This document shows positions 24,530 to 36,545 of a stretch of DNA of 64,000 nt, piece after piece. The notes under the pieces are model-generated. The model was given only the letters and a program-made list of their open reading frames with translations. It ran no database searches and was not told the DNA's origin. The DNA lies in NCBI RefSeq assembly GCF_004210375.1, contig NC_134837.1, positions 163,225,310 to 163,289,309 on the forward strand, written 5' to 3'. Each line of letters starts with the position of its first letter. Positions within the stretch are counted from its first letter, which is position 1. Position numbers and translations under genes: made by a program. The DNA comes from Tachypleus tridentatus. Taxonomy: Eukaryota > Arthropoda > Merostomata > Xiphosura > Limulidae.

Positions 24530-26745
24530 TGCCATGTTCTCTGGCATGTGAGTAATTTTCAGCTTAAATAAGGTAATGGAAGTTCCATGCTATCCTCACC
24601 TATTTAATGCAGTGATATCCCTATAGTTGTATCAGAGCATCAGTTTGCACAATGGTGACACTTCCTGTAAAGCCTTACCATCACCAAAAAAGATCTAACG
24701 TTTCCCTTTGCCATAGTTTTCTCCGAATGTTTGATAGGTTTTACTTTTATTACTATTGGAGTAATAAATTTTTTACCCATAATGTGACCTAGATACCCTA
24801 ATACAAACGTACATTTATCTGGTTTTGCTGTTAAACTTGATCTGCTCAACTTTTATAGTATTTCCCTTAACACCCTTAAGTGTTCATTCCAATTATTTTC
24901 GTGTCTGCTAGTGCCATCTATATAAGTTGAAATTGGCTCTTTTCAGTCCTATAAGACGTTATACAGTAAACCTTAACATATCGTTGGGTGTTATTTCCTT
25001 CCATTGGCGTTACATTAAACTCAAATAATCCATAATGGGTGAAAAACGCTGTCTTTTTATTCTCTTCCTCCAACTCGACTTTAAAGTAACCTTTCGATAA
25101 ATTAGTTTTCCTAAAGTACAGTTCTTGACTAACTTCATTTATCATATCCTCCATGTGGGGCAACAGGTAAGAAACGGCAATAGTAGCTTTCTTTAATCTC
25201 TTCAGGTCAATATGTAACCTTTCTTCATCAATGTTAGGTATAAACACTACAGCCTGTGCGGAAGGACTGGAAGATTTCCTAATCTCCCTTTTGACAGGTT
25301 CTCTGGTTCCTGTTTTTTAGAGCTACCCTCAAATGGTATGGCACTCTCCTTTTGGATTATTTTATCGGAACATTAAAAAATACTTTTATCGTTTGTCTAG
25401 GATCAAATACACTTTCATACACTTCCTCAAGTTACTTATAAGTTAATTCTTGACAATTTCAATTTGCTCTTTCTGGTCATAAAGATCTAAGATAATTTTC
25501 TGATAATTCTCGTTACCTTTAGCATCTAAAGAGGTTATCGCACAAGTTTCATGTGCGAATCTAATGTTCCATGGTTTAAGAATATTTACATGAAAGACAT
25601 ACCCCACTAATTCTCTACCACCTACATCTGTAACTTAACCAATATGCTTAATTATGGAGAAGGGCAAGTCATCTTGCCGCTTTACTATCTTCGTATGCTA
25701 GATACAGTACTACACTTAACTGATTTACATTAAGCTTATAACTCTAGCATATTTTATCACAGTGACACTTTTGTTTATTCATACTTTTATGAGAGTTCCG
25801 CAGTGGCTCAACGGTATGTCTGCAGACTCGCACCGCTAGCAATCGGGTTTGGATACCCGTGGTGGGCAGAGCACAGATAGCCCATGGTGTAGCTTTGTGC
25901 TTGATTCCAATCAATCAATGAATGGGTAACATTAGCTACTAACTTCTGTTCCTTTGCTAACCCTTACCTTAAGTTAGTAACATATGTCATTACATGAAGG
26001 ACTTAGCTTTGTCTTTGTAGCAACTTATTTTTAACAGGTCTAATGAACATTTAACATTTTTACTATACAGTAACTCAAATTTTTTGTGCTTTGGGGAGTT
26101 TTCGATATGTAAATGGACAAAAGACAACATCATATCTCACTTAACAGGATTCTCCAGATAATATACTATTAGCGTGACTTCAATTGTCTCATTTTTCTGT
26201 CATATATAATATTTATTTGGAGTCTATAAGGACTAATGTGTTTCATTTTATATTTCTATTCTTCTTGCTTTCCAAAATTCTTGCATTATTTTCGATTAAA
26301 ATTGCTACCTAAATCTGAGATGATTTTTTTTTAGAAAGCCAACCCCATGAAAATATTACCATCAGCTCTCACACTATTTTCTCTGTTTCTGTAGACAGAA
26401 TCGACTATTGTCGGAATATGTTTATTCTCTTGTTCTTTTACTGGAATGGTTCGATAACATCAGCAATTACGGCAGTAAAGTGTTTGATAATTACTGGTAA
26501 ATAAAGTAACCATTAAACTATTTACTTTCATATCCTTTTTACAAGCTAGCTGACATGCTGGACAGATTTTTACTCCCGTCTCTATATCTCCATGCATATA
26601 TAATAGTTTTTGATGATCTTAGCTTTCATTTTAGCTAGTTCTAAACGCTTAGCCAACATTGCATCATGCTCTAACTCTATACTGCGGGAGTGCTGTTTGA
26701 TCCATACAATCTATTGCATCATTCCCATTACACTGTTTAAATTTC
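24530..26745 (-). mobile_element. Ty3/gypsy fossil with integrase before RT (Gmr1-like order)
   Basis: Reading the minus strand from 26745 downward, an integrase region comes first (zinc-binding and core resemblance, 26745 to about 26200). Then comes a motif typical of the end of gypsy integrases (VFHVNILKPW, 25570-25599), then a linker, then reverse transcriptase in the frame 24918-25247 (NLSKGYFKVELEEENKKTAF, GLFEFNVTP). A YLGHIMG motif follows in 24640-24849. In usual Ty3/gypsy elements integrase lies after RNase H. The order here is that of Gmr1-like elements. No LTRs were recognised. The copy is old, with several breaks, and a SINE-B lies within it. Confidence 0.75.
25795..25915 (+). repeat. 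SINE-B, nearly complete
   Basis: Head ccgcagtggctcaacggtat, box B GGTTTGGATACCC, body ggtgggcagagcacagatag, tail gtagctttgtgcttgattcc. It lies between the integrase core and integrase end of the gypsy fossil, so it is younger than that element. Confidence 0.88.
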
Positions 26746-26774
26746 AGGATAACCATGTTTCCTAGAGACAAAAA

Positions 26775-28560
26775 AAAGGTTTGGTACAAGTAAAAACACC
26801 AGATTTCTCACAAAGGGTTTAAAGAATAGTATTAAAGAAAAACGTTATAAATATAAGAAGTTTAAATTGGCTGCCATGATGGAAGATTTGAAGGATTACA
26901 GAAGATCAAGAGAGTTGGTCAAACAAAAAAGGAAGAAATAAAAAATATATAGAAAAAAGTTTGTTGAAAATAAAAAAAACAATAGCAAGAATTTCTTCAA
27001 ACACATTAAGGATAAACAAAGTGTTAGGATGGCAGTAGAATCTTTGAGAGATGATACAGAAAGGCTAATATCTGTTAACTGTGAGATGACTAGGTTATTA
27101 AATTCTAGTTTTTTTCACTTTTTTACCACTGAAGATTTAATTTTTGCTTATTTATCTGTATTTAAGAATTAAGGTATGCAAGGGACTATCTATTTATGCT
27201 GTGCCCCTCATGGGTATCAAAACCAGGTTTTTAACATAATAAGCTTGCAGATGTACCATTGTGCCTCTGGAAGGGGAGAAAAGATTTAGGCAATATTCCT
27301 CATCATGAACAATTGCTAGATGGAAAAAAGATTGAACAGGATGACAATATTAATTCTGAAGAAAAAATTGTTAAGAAAAACAGGAAAATTTAAGAATGAT
27401 AAATTTCATGGGCCAGATAATATTAATTCAAAAGGTTTGGAAGATAGTTAAGGATTTGATTTTTACGTAACTCGTTAATATTTTCTGTAAGTCCTCAAAT
27501 AGTTGACAGATGCCAGAAGAGTGGAAGTCGGTTAATCTTACTCCTATTTTCAAGGGAAGTGACAAGCGTGTTCCAGTAATTATAGGCCTATCAGTCTTAT
27601 ATCATTGGTTGAAAAAGGCCTTTGAAAATCTGATAAAAGATTTTATGTACAACAATTTAACAAATGATGAAATGTAGTTGGATAGCCAACAGAGTTTCAT
27701 TAAAAGAAAAATCTGACTTCACTAATATTTTAATATTCTTCAAAGAGATTATTATTTATGTAGATTAGGGTACAAGGGTGACTTTGGTGTATCTAGATTT
27801 TCAAAAGTATTTGACAATGTGCATATAAAAAGCTTATTTAAAATGTTATCTTTGTACGTTTGGGAATGGGTTGGTTCAGTGAATAGAAAACTGGCTAAAT
27901 GACGAAAGCATAGGATTATTATAAGTGTAATTTAGTTAAAATGTTTAATGTCAGGAACCTTAAGACCAAGTGTTAAGGCCTTTTTTATTTATACAGTGAC
28001 ATAGATGAATAGATTATTTAAGTTTGCTGATGAAATCAAAGTTTTATGTGTTGTTGCTTGTGAGAATGTTGCTGCTGCTTTACCAAAGAATTTGGATTAT
28101 TTGAATTATCGGTTGGATACATAAATGACAGATGAATTTTAATTATAATAAATACAAAGTAACGCATGGGAGGCATCACCGTTTGAATTATGAATAGTTT
28201 GACAGAAATAACCTTAAACGTGTTGTGGAAGGAAAAATCTTGGTGTTCAGGTTCATCAGTTTCTTAAGCTATTAAAGCAAGCTGCTGTTTCTAGTGGCAA
28301 AACAAACAGTATTTTATATTTTATTTAATGGTAACACTAGGGAACACAAATATACATTTTGTCAGGATGAAAGACATTTTTACTAACACAAATTTAATTT
28401 TTTAACAATAGATTTAACCTCTAGAACAGGGTGCCTTCATGTGTGATAAATGCAGTTAATTGTAGGGGTTTAAGGGAAAGCTTTTAGATATTTGAATGTC
28501 AAGGGCAGAGTTTTGGGATTTTCTAGTCTTTGTCTTAATTTAATAAACAGAACAGCCTAA
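26775..28560 (+). mobile_element. CR1-like LINE, decayed
   Basis: The plus strand carries, in order, a basic region typical of the stretch before the RT (KNFFKHIKDKQSVR), then the RT: NLTPIFKGSDKR, YRPISL, the D-containing VSRFSKVFDNVHIKSLF (family: YLDFQKAFDKVPH), and FADEIKVL where active elements have FADDTK. A C-terminal part resembles the usual CR1 end (FKGKLL...). The second catalytic Asp of the FADD motif is Glu here. Stops and frame changes are frequent, and no open frame of 60 codons survives. The endonuclease part is absent, as in most 5'-truncated LINEs. A SINE-B splits it at 27150-27282. Confidence 0.82.
27150..27282 (-). repeat. SINE-B inside the CR1-like LINE
   Basis: Decayed copy: ctgtgcccctcatgggtatc, aaaaccaggtttttaac, and the head gcttgcagatgtaccattgt. 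It interrupts the LINE between its basic region and RT. Confidence 0.65.
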
Positions 28561-28604
28561 AATGATCAAAATATCTCTTGTTGTCCTTTAACGTTATATT
28601 ATAG

Positions 28605-29147
28605 CGTATTTCATAACTAGCCCGCCTCCTGGAAAAAAGTTACGTAAATTCATGATAAATGAAAGGTTATCTTAGAACAAGAAAAGTTGCTTCGTTTAGA
28701 TGTAATTATAAAAAAAGCAAAAACGCCCAAAAACATGAAATGTGAAACTCCAAATTTGCATCTATTTTTGCATAAAAACAACAAATCTTCATACTAAATT
28801 TGGTGAAGATTCATCGAAAGAGAGCGAAGTAGCGGAAAAAATATGCAAAAGCACCAATAAAAATCGCAAAATGCAAAACTGAAACTTTCTATGTATCTTC
28901 CCACCGACCCAACCAACGTTCCTGCGAAATATGATGAAGATCCTTTAACAAGATGGGAGTGTGGTAAAAAAAAACGTGAGAACGCAAAAATCCTCAAAAT
29001 GCAAACTTGAATATTTGTATGTACCCATACATGTACCTAATAAATTGCCATACCATTTTAGCGAAGATCCGTCCACATTCTTCGAAGTAGTTAGATGGAT
29101 ATACAATAGACAGTCCCACTATATTTATACAGATATATTGTAGTTAC
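28605..29147 (+). repeat. Degenerate tandem repeat, about 140-bp unit, three copies
   Basis: Three diverged units end respectively with ggtgaagattcatcgaaaga...gcgaagtagcgg (to ~28834), gatgaagatcctttaacaag (to ~28963) and gcgaagatccgtccacattc...cgaagtagttag (to ~29097). Each unit begins with A-rich DNA containing aacgc and aaatgcaaa. The leader gtaaattcatgataaatg and the end actatatttatacagata are shared with 46632-47028, so this is a dispersed family. It follows directly on the CR1-like LINE and might be part of a LINE 3' end. Confidence 0.75.
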
Positions 29148-29394
29148 TACCATTATCAAACAAATAAGAAAAACAAAGTATTTGATCATTTTTGCAGGAT
29201 GAATGAGCAACTCAATGTTTAAGTTAGTCTTCCAATGCTTACGTTAGATGGTGAATAAAAAATAAACCATTTCTTCTAACATAAAATGCAGTTTAAAGTT
29301 ATATCTTTGCATGTAACATTACAAGTCACATAAGGCAAGTACTTTTGAAGTCCAGTTCCAATTGCATAAGTAAATGAGAATGGTAGCAAAGTCC

Positions 29395-29592
29395 TCCATG
29401 GATATAATGCCAGTCCTTTGCAGGTTATTCTCCAGCTAAGAGATAGGTACCCACAATATAGCTAGGTACACTGTAACAAGTTGCATAAAGTGTCTTCATT
29501 AAGGACACAACATCATGATGTTGGCCGGTATTAAACTAGCAACCATTTGACTATGAGTCCAAATTTAAAGTCATTGAGCCATGCTACCCCAT
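29395..29592 (-). repeat. tRNA-derived SINE of another family
   Basis: On the minus strand: ggggtagcatggctcaatga (A-box-like head), a B-box-like part near taataccgg, then gttgtgtccttaatgaagac, and finally gtgggtacctatctcttagc. The central gtgtcctt..gacac motif occurs in SINEs of many invertebrates. I know the pattern but cannot name the family. Confidence 0.55.
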
Positions 29593-31034
29593 AAAATATA
29601 AATATACTTTGATTTATGATATTTTTCAAAACTGATGTAGGTATTTATACTTAGTTACAAGATCTAGACAATATGCATGTGTTCAAACTTCAGCTTAACA
29701 AATCTAATAACGAGGACTATTCTACACATTCAAAAACACATCTCAGAACTCATATTTTCACACCTTGCTTGTTTGCTGAAGACTTTATTAAGTTGGTCTG
29801 TGTATCTTCTCTAACATATTGATTGTATGAAAAGATGGTAATGTTTTTTTTTTGGCTTTTCTTAATATGTTTTGCCTGGTGACCTGAAATTTTGTAAATG
29901 TCTGATGTAACTCACAACTGTAATGGAGTTTGTCACAATGTTTGTTCTAGAGAAGATTTCCTATTTAGTTGTCAAATCAGATTTTCTCTCACCAAGCATA
30001 CATGTCTGTTTTCACTCCCACATTATTTCAGAAAAGACTCTTCACTGACGCATTTTGCACTCTGCAAAAACGTTATACAGACCTCCTATTTTGCAAGATT
30101 AATAACTTACTTGTCAGCCCATCTTTTACCTGAGAATGTTACAATATAAGTTTATTAAGTCAAAATTTTATTGCAATAAGCATAATTTAATTTTGTGGGA
30201 TTTAAGTCAAACTCATTTTCTTGTCATTTTTATACAGTTTGTGTTGTATTTCTTATGGAAAGGTCTTTATCGAAAAGTCAAAGGATTTATGATAGAGAGA
30301 AAGCAGCAGTAACAATTCATGTGAGATCAAATAACATTGTACAATTCAATACAAGTTTTTTCAAGAATTTGAGCATATTTATAGGCCAGAAGCCCAATTT
30401 TGCATTCTCAAGTCAGTTGTAGTATCACAATTGAACTGAACTTCACAAGCAGATTTGAAAATGATATATGTTGTGGATTCTTGTAATAACATAGTTGGCA
30501 GAGATGGATTGTTCAATGATCATGTAAAGATAATAGTGAATGAGACCTGGCTATATTTTGTTATCAAAAAACAAACAGAAAATTCGTGACAGGTATTTAG
30601 TTTTACAGGAAGATGAACTTTCCAGCTGGGGTGTTCAGAGATATTGATATCCTCCTTCACCTTTGTTATCTAGAAAGTTCACAGCCTTTCGTGCTCTTCA
30701 TTGTATTATCACATTTTGTGGCCAATTTTATCAAAGTAGTTTGCAACATTGTCTATTATGTTTTGTTAAAGCTGATTTGTGTATTAGATAGATGAAAACT
30801 GTATCTTAACAGCTCAGCCATCGAAATTCGCTTTTTTAGGGTGTGATATTATTTCACACTTTCTATATTATAGGTACCAGTGATTGTGAATCAGAGCTAT
30901 ATTGCAACTGGTGCTAGAAGATGTGACCATATAAAAGAACTGTCGGAAGACAGCTTCAGAATAATGATATTACCAAACAAAAATAACTGTTCTAAGTTGT
31001 AGCACTTGCTACTATTTGTATAGCGTGAATTTTG
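29593..31034. other. AT-rich non-coding DNA
   Basis: Open frames at 29898-30149, 30195-30422 and 30613-30795 have no recognisable domain. No repeats named. Confidence 0.4.
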
Positions 31035-31037
31035 TTT

Positions 31038-31084
31038 GAAACTGAGCGTTGTGAATCCGTAGACATACAGCTGTGCTACTGGGG
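31038..31084 (-). repeat. SINE-B head fragment
   Basis: gcgttgtgaatccgtagacatacagctgtgctactggggt matches the head of SINE-B; the tail half is not recognised. Confidence 0.6.
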
Positions 31085-31629
31085 TAGTTAGTATGAATTT
31101 TACTGTTAGAATTGACAGTACATCAGTTAAATGAGTAGTGATTTCAAAAGCCAAATAATATGTCATTCTGTGCTGGCACACAATGTTCAGGAGTAGAACA
31201 TTTTTGAACAGCACCACCGGGAACAGATGTATAACATTACAGACGGTAAGAGCTTGTCTATTTGTTGAATGTTCGAATTTTGGACATTATGTAGATCTGA
31301 AGGCCATTGCAATAGCATTGAAGGCAAATCATGTAAGCATTGGTAAGTTTCCTAGTGGATGTACGTAGATATGACCAATCAGAAACTTCAGGAGAAGCAA
31401 CTAAAAGAACCAGGTCAAATCTGGACATATCTCGGTGTACAAATAAGTGAAATACCACTTTCTCAGATCAGTGAACACAATGTAGAGAAAGAGATATTCG
31501 TCACTTGTGGGAACAACTGAATATGTAAACATATGTACTATATCGCTACTAGAAACCATGGAAAATGGCTTCCAAAGTGTGAGGCACTTAGTGATCCGCA
31601 GGTCTGTCAGGCAGCATTTGTATTGATTG

Positions 31630-31745
31630 ATTGTTGTTTGTTTGTTTTAAAGCAAGGCCATATCGGGTTATCTACTGTGTTTACTGAGTGGAATCGAACT
31701 CCAGATTTTAACATTGTGAGTCCTTAGACTTATCGCAGTTGGTGT
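31630..31745 (-). repeat. SINE-C copy
   Basis: Tail gtttgtttgttttaaagcaag, then atcgggttatctactgtgtt, box B GGAGTTCGATTCC on the minus strand, head gagtccttagacttatcgca. Same family as 6805-6925. Confidence 0.7.
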
Positions 31746-31807
31746 TGGAATTCATATGATGCAAGTACTGGTGGTTTCTTAAGAATATCATACACGATAT
31801 CTAGTGT

Positions 31808-31928
31808 ATGTTTGTTTGTAATTAAGCACAAAGCTACACTATGGGCTATCTATGCTCTAGCCATTGCAGGTATCTAGCGTTGTAAGTAGGTAGACATATC
31901 GCTGTGCCACTGGTGGTGGGGGGGGGGT
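31808..31928 (-). repeat. SINE-B copy ending in a G run
   Basis: Tail tgtttgtttgtaattaagca, body gggctatctatgctct, head acatatcgctgtgccactgg. The head ends in an expanded run of Gs (31917-31927). Confidence 0.85.
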
Positions 31929-32845
31929 GATAACTAGTGTGTAGAAGAATGTTTAAGTACTGTACCGGGGTGATGCTCAAAAGAAAAGGTGGCCTTATTG
32001 GAGAAAACTTCAATAAAAAACTGTAGGCTCTCCATTGGAAAGAATATGTAGTCTCAGATAAGACTGATCTTCGTCAATAGTTACTTATCCCAATAGCATG
32101 GACTTACTGAGTGGATAACACAATGCGGCCTGTTTCTGATAGGTTAGCTGAACGGCAGATAGCATGATTCAGACAACAAAAGAAACCCACAAGTGTCAAG
32201 AGGTAAACTTCAATAGTTGGTATGCAGAGAGTTACCAAGCGTTAGGTTTAGTGAAGATACGTGCTTCATCATGTTTTCTTCAGCCTGATCGTTTAGCTGA
32301 AAGGCTAATACACTATATAGAGGTTGATAAGTGTAAGCTTACGAAGGTTGTGAATCTTGGCCAAACTGACTAGAATAAACACGTGACATGTATCATGATG
32401 GACGTATGGTGAACGTATAATTCCTATTCTTATGTAGATGTCTCACTTGATTTTTAACCAGTAGCAAAGTTAATGATATTAATTAGTTCAATTGTATTTT
32501 CTTTAAGCTCATTAATACTGAAAACATTATATTTTTCAAAGAATCAGCTTTTAAGCAGTTTTTACTAAATATATAGCAATATTGTTAGGATAATGTAAAG
32601 TGGCTGAAACAAATAAGAAGGAAAAACCTTTTGAAATTTAAATTACTTCTATTAAAATCCACATAATGTCACAATCGAGATCATTCTTTACGAGTTTTAC
32701 ACGGAATGATATGAGATGGCAACAAAATATTGGTCTGGACGATAAAAATAATTTTACCGAGGAATTCGCTTATGAATTTTGCTGTATGTTTATAATATAA
32801 AATATGTCTACTTTAGTTCAGGATGTCTGCCATGAGTGACCAGCT
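31929..32845. other. Non-coding DNA
   Basis: No repeat or gene recognised. The 69-codon frame at 32164-32373 has ordinary amino-acid composition but no family that I know. Confidence 0.4.
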
Positions 32846-32945
32846 GGCTTGTTTGTAATTAAGTACAAAGCTACACAGTGGGCTATCTGTGCTTTGCCCA
32901 CCACGGGTATCGAAATCTGAGTTTTAGTGTTGTAATAGCCATCTA
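32846..32945 (-). repeat. SINE-B copy, head missing
   Basis: Tail and body are well preserved (aattaagtacaaagctacac, cccaccacgggtatcgaaat); the head half after 'gttgtaat' does not match. Confidence 0.8.
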
Positions 32946-33056
32946 CACTCCAGGTTGGAGTATTTACTTTCCTTCTGTACATTATAGACCACAGAAATTT
33001 CTCATTTTGTTCAGGAAATGTCGATAAAAATATTCTCACAGTGTTTAACTAGAGGT

Positions 33057-33077
33057 TTATATATATATATATATATT
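33057..33077. repeat. (TA)n microsatellite
   Basis: About ten uninterrupted TA dinucleotides. Confidence 0.9.
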
Positions 33078-33147
33078 CTGAAAAGTAGGCTAATCTGACA
33101 TACATGCAAGGATGACAAAGTAGAAGTTTATTTTTCTCAGGAAGCCC

Positions 33148-33272
33148 CTGTTTGTTTGTTTGTTTTAAATTTAAGCACAAAGCTTAAGCTTTAGCTCTGC
33201 CCACTATGGGTATCGAAACCTGTTTTCTAGCGTTGCAAGTCCGCAAAAATATCGCTATGCCACTAAGGGGCA
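33148..33272 (-). repeat. SINE-B copy
   Basis: Complete, with tail (tgtttgtttgtttgttttaa), box B (gggtatcgaaacc) and head (atatcgctatgccactaagg). caggaa on both sides may be a short target duplication. Confidence 0.88.
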
Positions 33273-33424
33273 GGAAATCCTCACAGGAAAAAAATCCTAT
33301 GAAATTGTTTTTATCTTGTAAAAGTTTTAAAATATAACAGTATTAAAAAAAGTAATTATTGAAGCAATGAACTAAACACAGGTATAGCTTATGGAAAACA
33401 CCGTCTTCCTAGTTCCAAGGTTAT

Positions 33425-33945
33425 GTTTCGAACATAGGCTTGTTAATGTCATATCGGAGGGTTTCGAGTTCCAGACCTGGTGCTACGGAAGGCTTTATAC
33501 GTTCGCTTTTTGGTGAATTATAAGAATGATAATCCATCCCGTTATTCGGTTAAGAGTAGTAACTTTTATCTGAGGTGTTTTCGACTAGTTGTCTTCTTAG
33601 AGGTCCGTAGTTAAAATTATCATGACAAGGTACATTTTGTTTTATTTTGTTTTCATATATTAAGACAACGTAGCAGGAAGTTTTGGCACTGTTTGGCAGC
33701 TGTTTATCAACTGTTTCGTTTGCTTTGCAAAAATATTGAGATATTTAGTTGTTCACCTGAATAGTACCTTAAGTATACAATGGGATAAAGGGCAGTTTAT
33801 ATAGCTCTGTTTAAAGCAAACGAAACGGAGTCTGATAAACAACTAGCGAAAACACCTCAGATAAAAGTTCCTGCTACGTTAACTTAATATATGAAAATTC
33901 ACCAAAAACAAAATGTACCTTGTCAGCACCAGGTCTGGAACTAAA
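33425..33945. repeat. Complex inverted repeat containing SINE-E-like DNA
   Basis: agttccagacctggtgct (33467-33484) recurs exactly inverted at 33925-33942. Three further blocks pair inverted: gacaaggtacattttgttt (33624) with 33906-33924, cttttatctgaggtgttttc (near 33563) with 33850-33870, and gtttcgtttgcttt (near 33712) with 33812-33830. The left arm has an extra piece of about 140 bp that resembles the body of a SINE, and the order of blocks differs between arms. This could be a fold-back element or two SINE copies in opposite orientation that were later rearranged. Confidence 0.75.
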
Positions 33946-35404
33946 AGAAAAGTATCCAGAAAGCGAAAATGTCCGTGTATCTGATTGACGTGTTCTATCT
34001 AAATGGTCAAAAATAGACTTAAAGTTGTGAGTTGTTGACCAAACTGGGTCCAGTTACAGCATCAAAACGTTGGCTTTCTCAGAGAAGACAAAAGAAAGGA
34101 AATTCTTAGCAAGTGACTACACACGACTATTTATCCATGGAGATGTATTTCAATAATGGGTTTAATGTTCTGTAGTCAAAAGACTGCCGTCATTTTAACC
34201 AATTACGTTGGCATGAAAAGGAATTTCACAGTATAAATTTCGTCTTTCTTTTTATGAGCTTTTTCTCAACAATATTACTTCAAACAGCAGGAGATTGCTA
34301 AATAACAGCGTACAATACATAATGTGTTTTAAAAGGTGCGAAATAACCATTCTGATGATAACACAATGTTTGAATAACAATATCCTGTTCCTGTGACTAA
34401 CAAAGGAAAAAAAAAACATTCTGTTGACCACGTTTTTGAGTGCAAAGCGTAGTGTCTTACCTTCTCAGGTTAAACATCTCTTAAACGAAGCTAAATACCG
34501 TTGGTAAACTATTCATTCATGAGAAGAAGAGGATCATTTCACAATGCACGTATTCTGTTATAATATTGCTTGACCAAATCCAGAGGTTTAACATGCTTTG
34601 GTTTCTCTGTAATTCATCAGTTCGTTACCATAGTAACGTGGTGATTCAGCCAACTGTAAGTGGATAGTATCGTGGTTTTACAAACATTTTGCTCTAAAAA
34701 TATTGTGATAAATACTAATATAAAAGTCTGGTTTGTGACATTAATGGAGATGTAGATGTTCTGAGGCGACAAGTAGACGCATGAAAACTGTAGATGTAGC
34801 TTGTAAACATAGTCTTTCTGGACTGATAGAGCTTTGCCTAACCAGAAAAAACTGCTACTTTACACATTCAGCGGTTTGAGTAGGCGATTAACTATCTGAA
34901 ATGTCTATAAATGTTTAACACATTAATATTTCTTCTGGAGAAATCGGTGGTTTTTACAGGTACGAGGCTTAACACTTCATGAAGTATGTATGAAAGTATC
35001 GAAGCACGATATTTTATAACGCTTGGAGAATTTTGTTGTATATCGCCTTATTGACGCGGAATGTTAGAGTCAAAGTGAGCCATTTAGAGTTTATGGTATA
35101 ATATTATGGGAGAGCAAGATGAAATTGAGAAAGGAATTGTGTAACTTTTTGTCTTTTCGCAGCTACGGGAGATCTCTATATGACGGCGATAGCCAACGTT
35201 AACGCACTGAATTTTCTTTTTCTTTCAAATTTAATTTCTAGATGTGGAATATCAACATCTCAGCCTCATAAATATCAACGTATCAATATGCAGTCTACAT
35301 TGTGCGTTATACCCTCAACATAACATTACTTAAAAATGACATTATGAACTACAAAAGATGCTTTATTATAGTAATATTCAAATACAAGCTCAAAAACACT
35401 TGTA
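33946..35404. other. Non-coding DNA with an X-box-like site
   Basis: No gene recognised. gttaccatagtaac at 34624-34637 fits the RFX X-box consensus; see findings. Confidence 0.4.
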
Positions 35405-35510
35405 TTTAGCACAAGACAACACGAAAGGTTATTTGACTCTGTATACTGCGGAGAGTTGAACCCGGGATTTTAGTGTTGCAAGCCAATGCATTTACGGCTG
35501 ATCCAACGGA
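35405..35510 (-). repeat. Decayed SINE-C-like copy
   Basis: gagagttgaacccgggattt and tagtgttgcaagccaatgca follow the SINE-C head in minus order; the tail is not clear. Confidence 0.5.
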
Positions 35511-35706
35511 TTATAAAAGAATTCGTCAGAAGCAAAATATATAGATGTATGTATATTGTGACTGATTATCTACGTGTATGTATTTACTGACTGATTACTT
35601 ACAAAACAAAAACAACAAAATTGTATTTATTTAAGTTTTCGTTTCTGTCGATGATATAAACACAAAACCACAAAATTAAATTCATACATTATATTTGAAA
35701 GGAGAG

Positions 35707-35834
35707 CGTGTTTGTTTGCTTTGAATTAAGCCCAAAGCTTTGCAAAGGGCTCTCCTTGCTCAGCCCACTACGAGTATCGAAACCCGGTCTTTAGTATGCC
35801 AAGACTATAGATATACCGCTGCGCCACTGGGGTT
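35707..35834 (-). repeat. SINE-B copy
   Basis: Tail gtttgtttgctttgaattaa, box B gagtatcgaaacccgg, head agatataccgctgcgccact. Complete. Confidence 0.88.
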
Positions 35835-36389
35835 CTGAAAGTAGAAAGGGTTTCAATAAACTATCAGGTTTCTCTTTAGGAGAAATTTTAAAAAATCCAG
35901 GAAATTGTAAAGGTAAGTTTGTGTTTTGGTATATGTATCTATATAAATTACTATCTCTCTATATATGTGTATATGTTAGGATTTCGTTGAACGTTATTAT
36001 ACTGATTTGTAACGTGAGTATCCAACTTGGTAAAGTAATTTCCTTTGTATCATCGAGTAATAGGAAACGTATTTTTAGCTATTAGGATAAAATATCCACA
36101 CTAACTGCCTAGAAAATACGCCTAACAAACATATGAGGTACCCATTACAGTTTAATTACTGCTCAAGATATATATATAGAGAACTTATTATGTGGTCGGA
36201 GGACCATAATTCTGGATTCAGCGTGTTATCCATTCTGGCGTGCCTGTATTATGTAGTTGTGACGAGAATCTTGACGGCGACAAAATTTATTTTTAATCTG
36301 CTTCATTGCATATTTATGTGTTTTAGATCACGTGCTTGCTAAAGGTTTAACTGCTGCATGGTCAAACATTTTAATTCAATACGATCGTA

Positions 36390-36545
36390 ATGGTTTAATG
36401 CTTAGCGTGCCCAGATTGTGAATCTGAGGACGTACGGTTCATGTTCCCTTCTTCCACATTCTGGGTTTGGAGAGATGTGCTATAAAAATAACTGTCAAGT
36501 TCTACTATTCAAGCAGACAATAATAACCGACAGGTGGTGTTGCTG
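36390..36545 (+). repeat. Divergent SINE (SINE-E type)
   Basis: tRNA-like head (ttagcgtgcccagattgtga, ggttcatgttccc) followed by gtgctataaaaataactgtc and ctactattcaagcagac, then a short body. The head differs from SINE-A, but the body is related. Confidence 0.6.
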
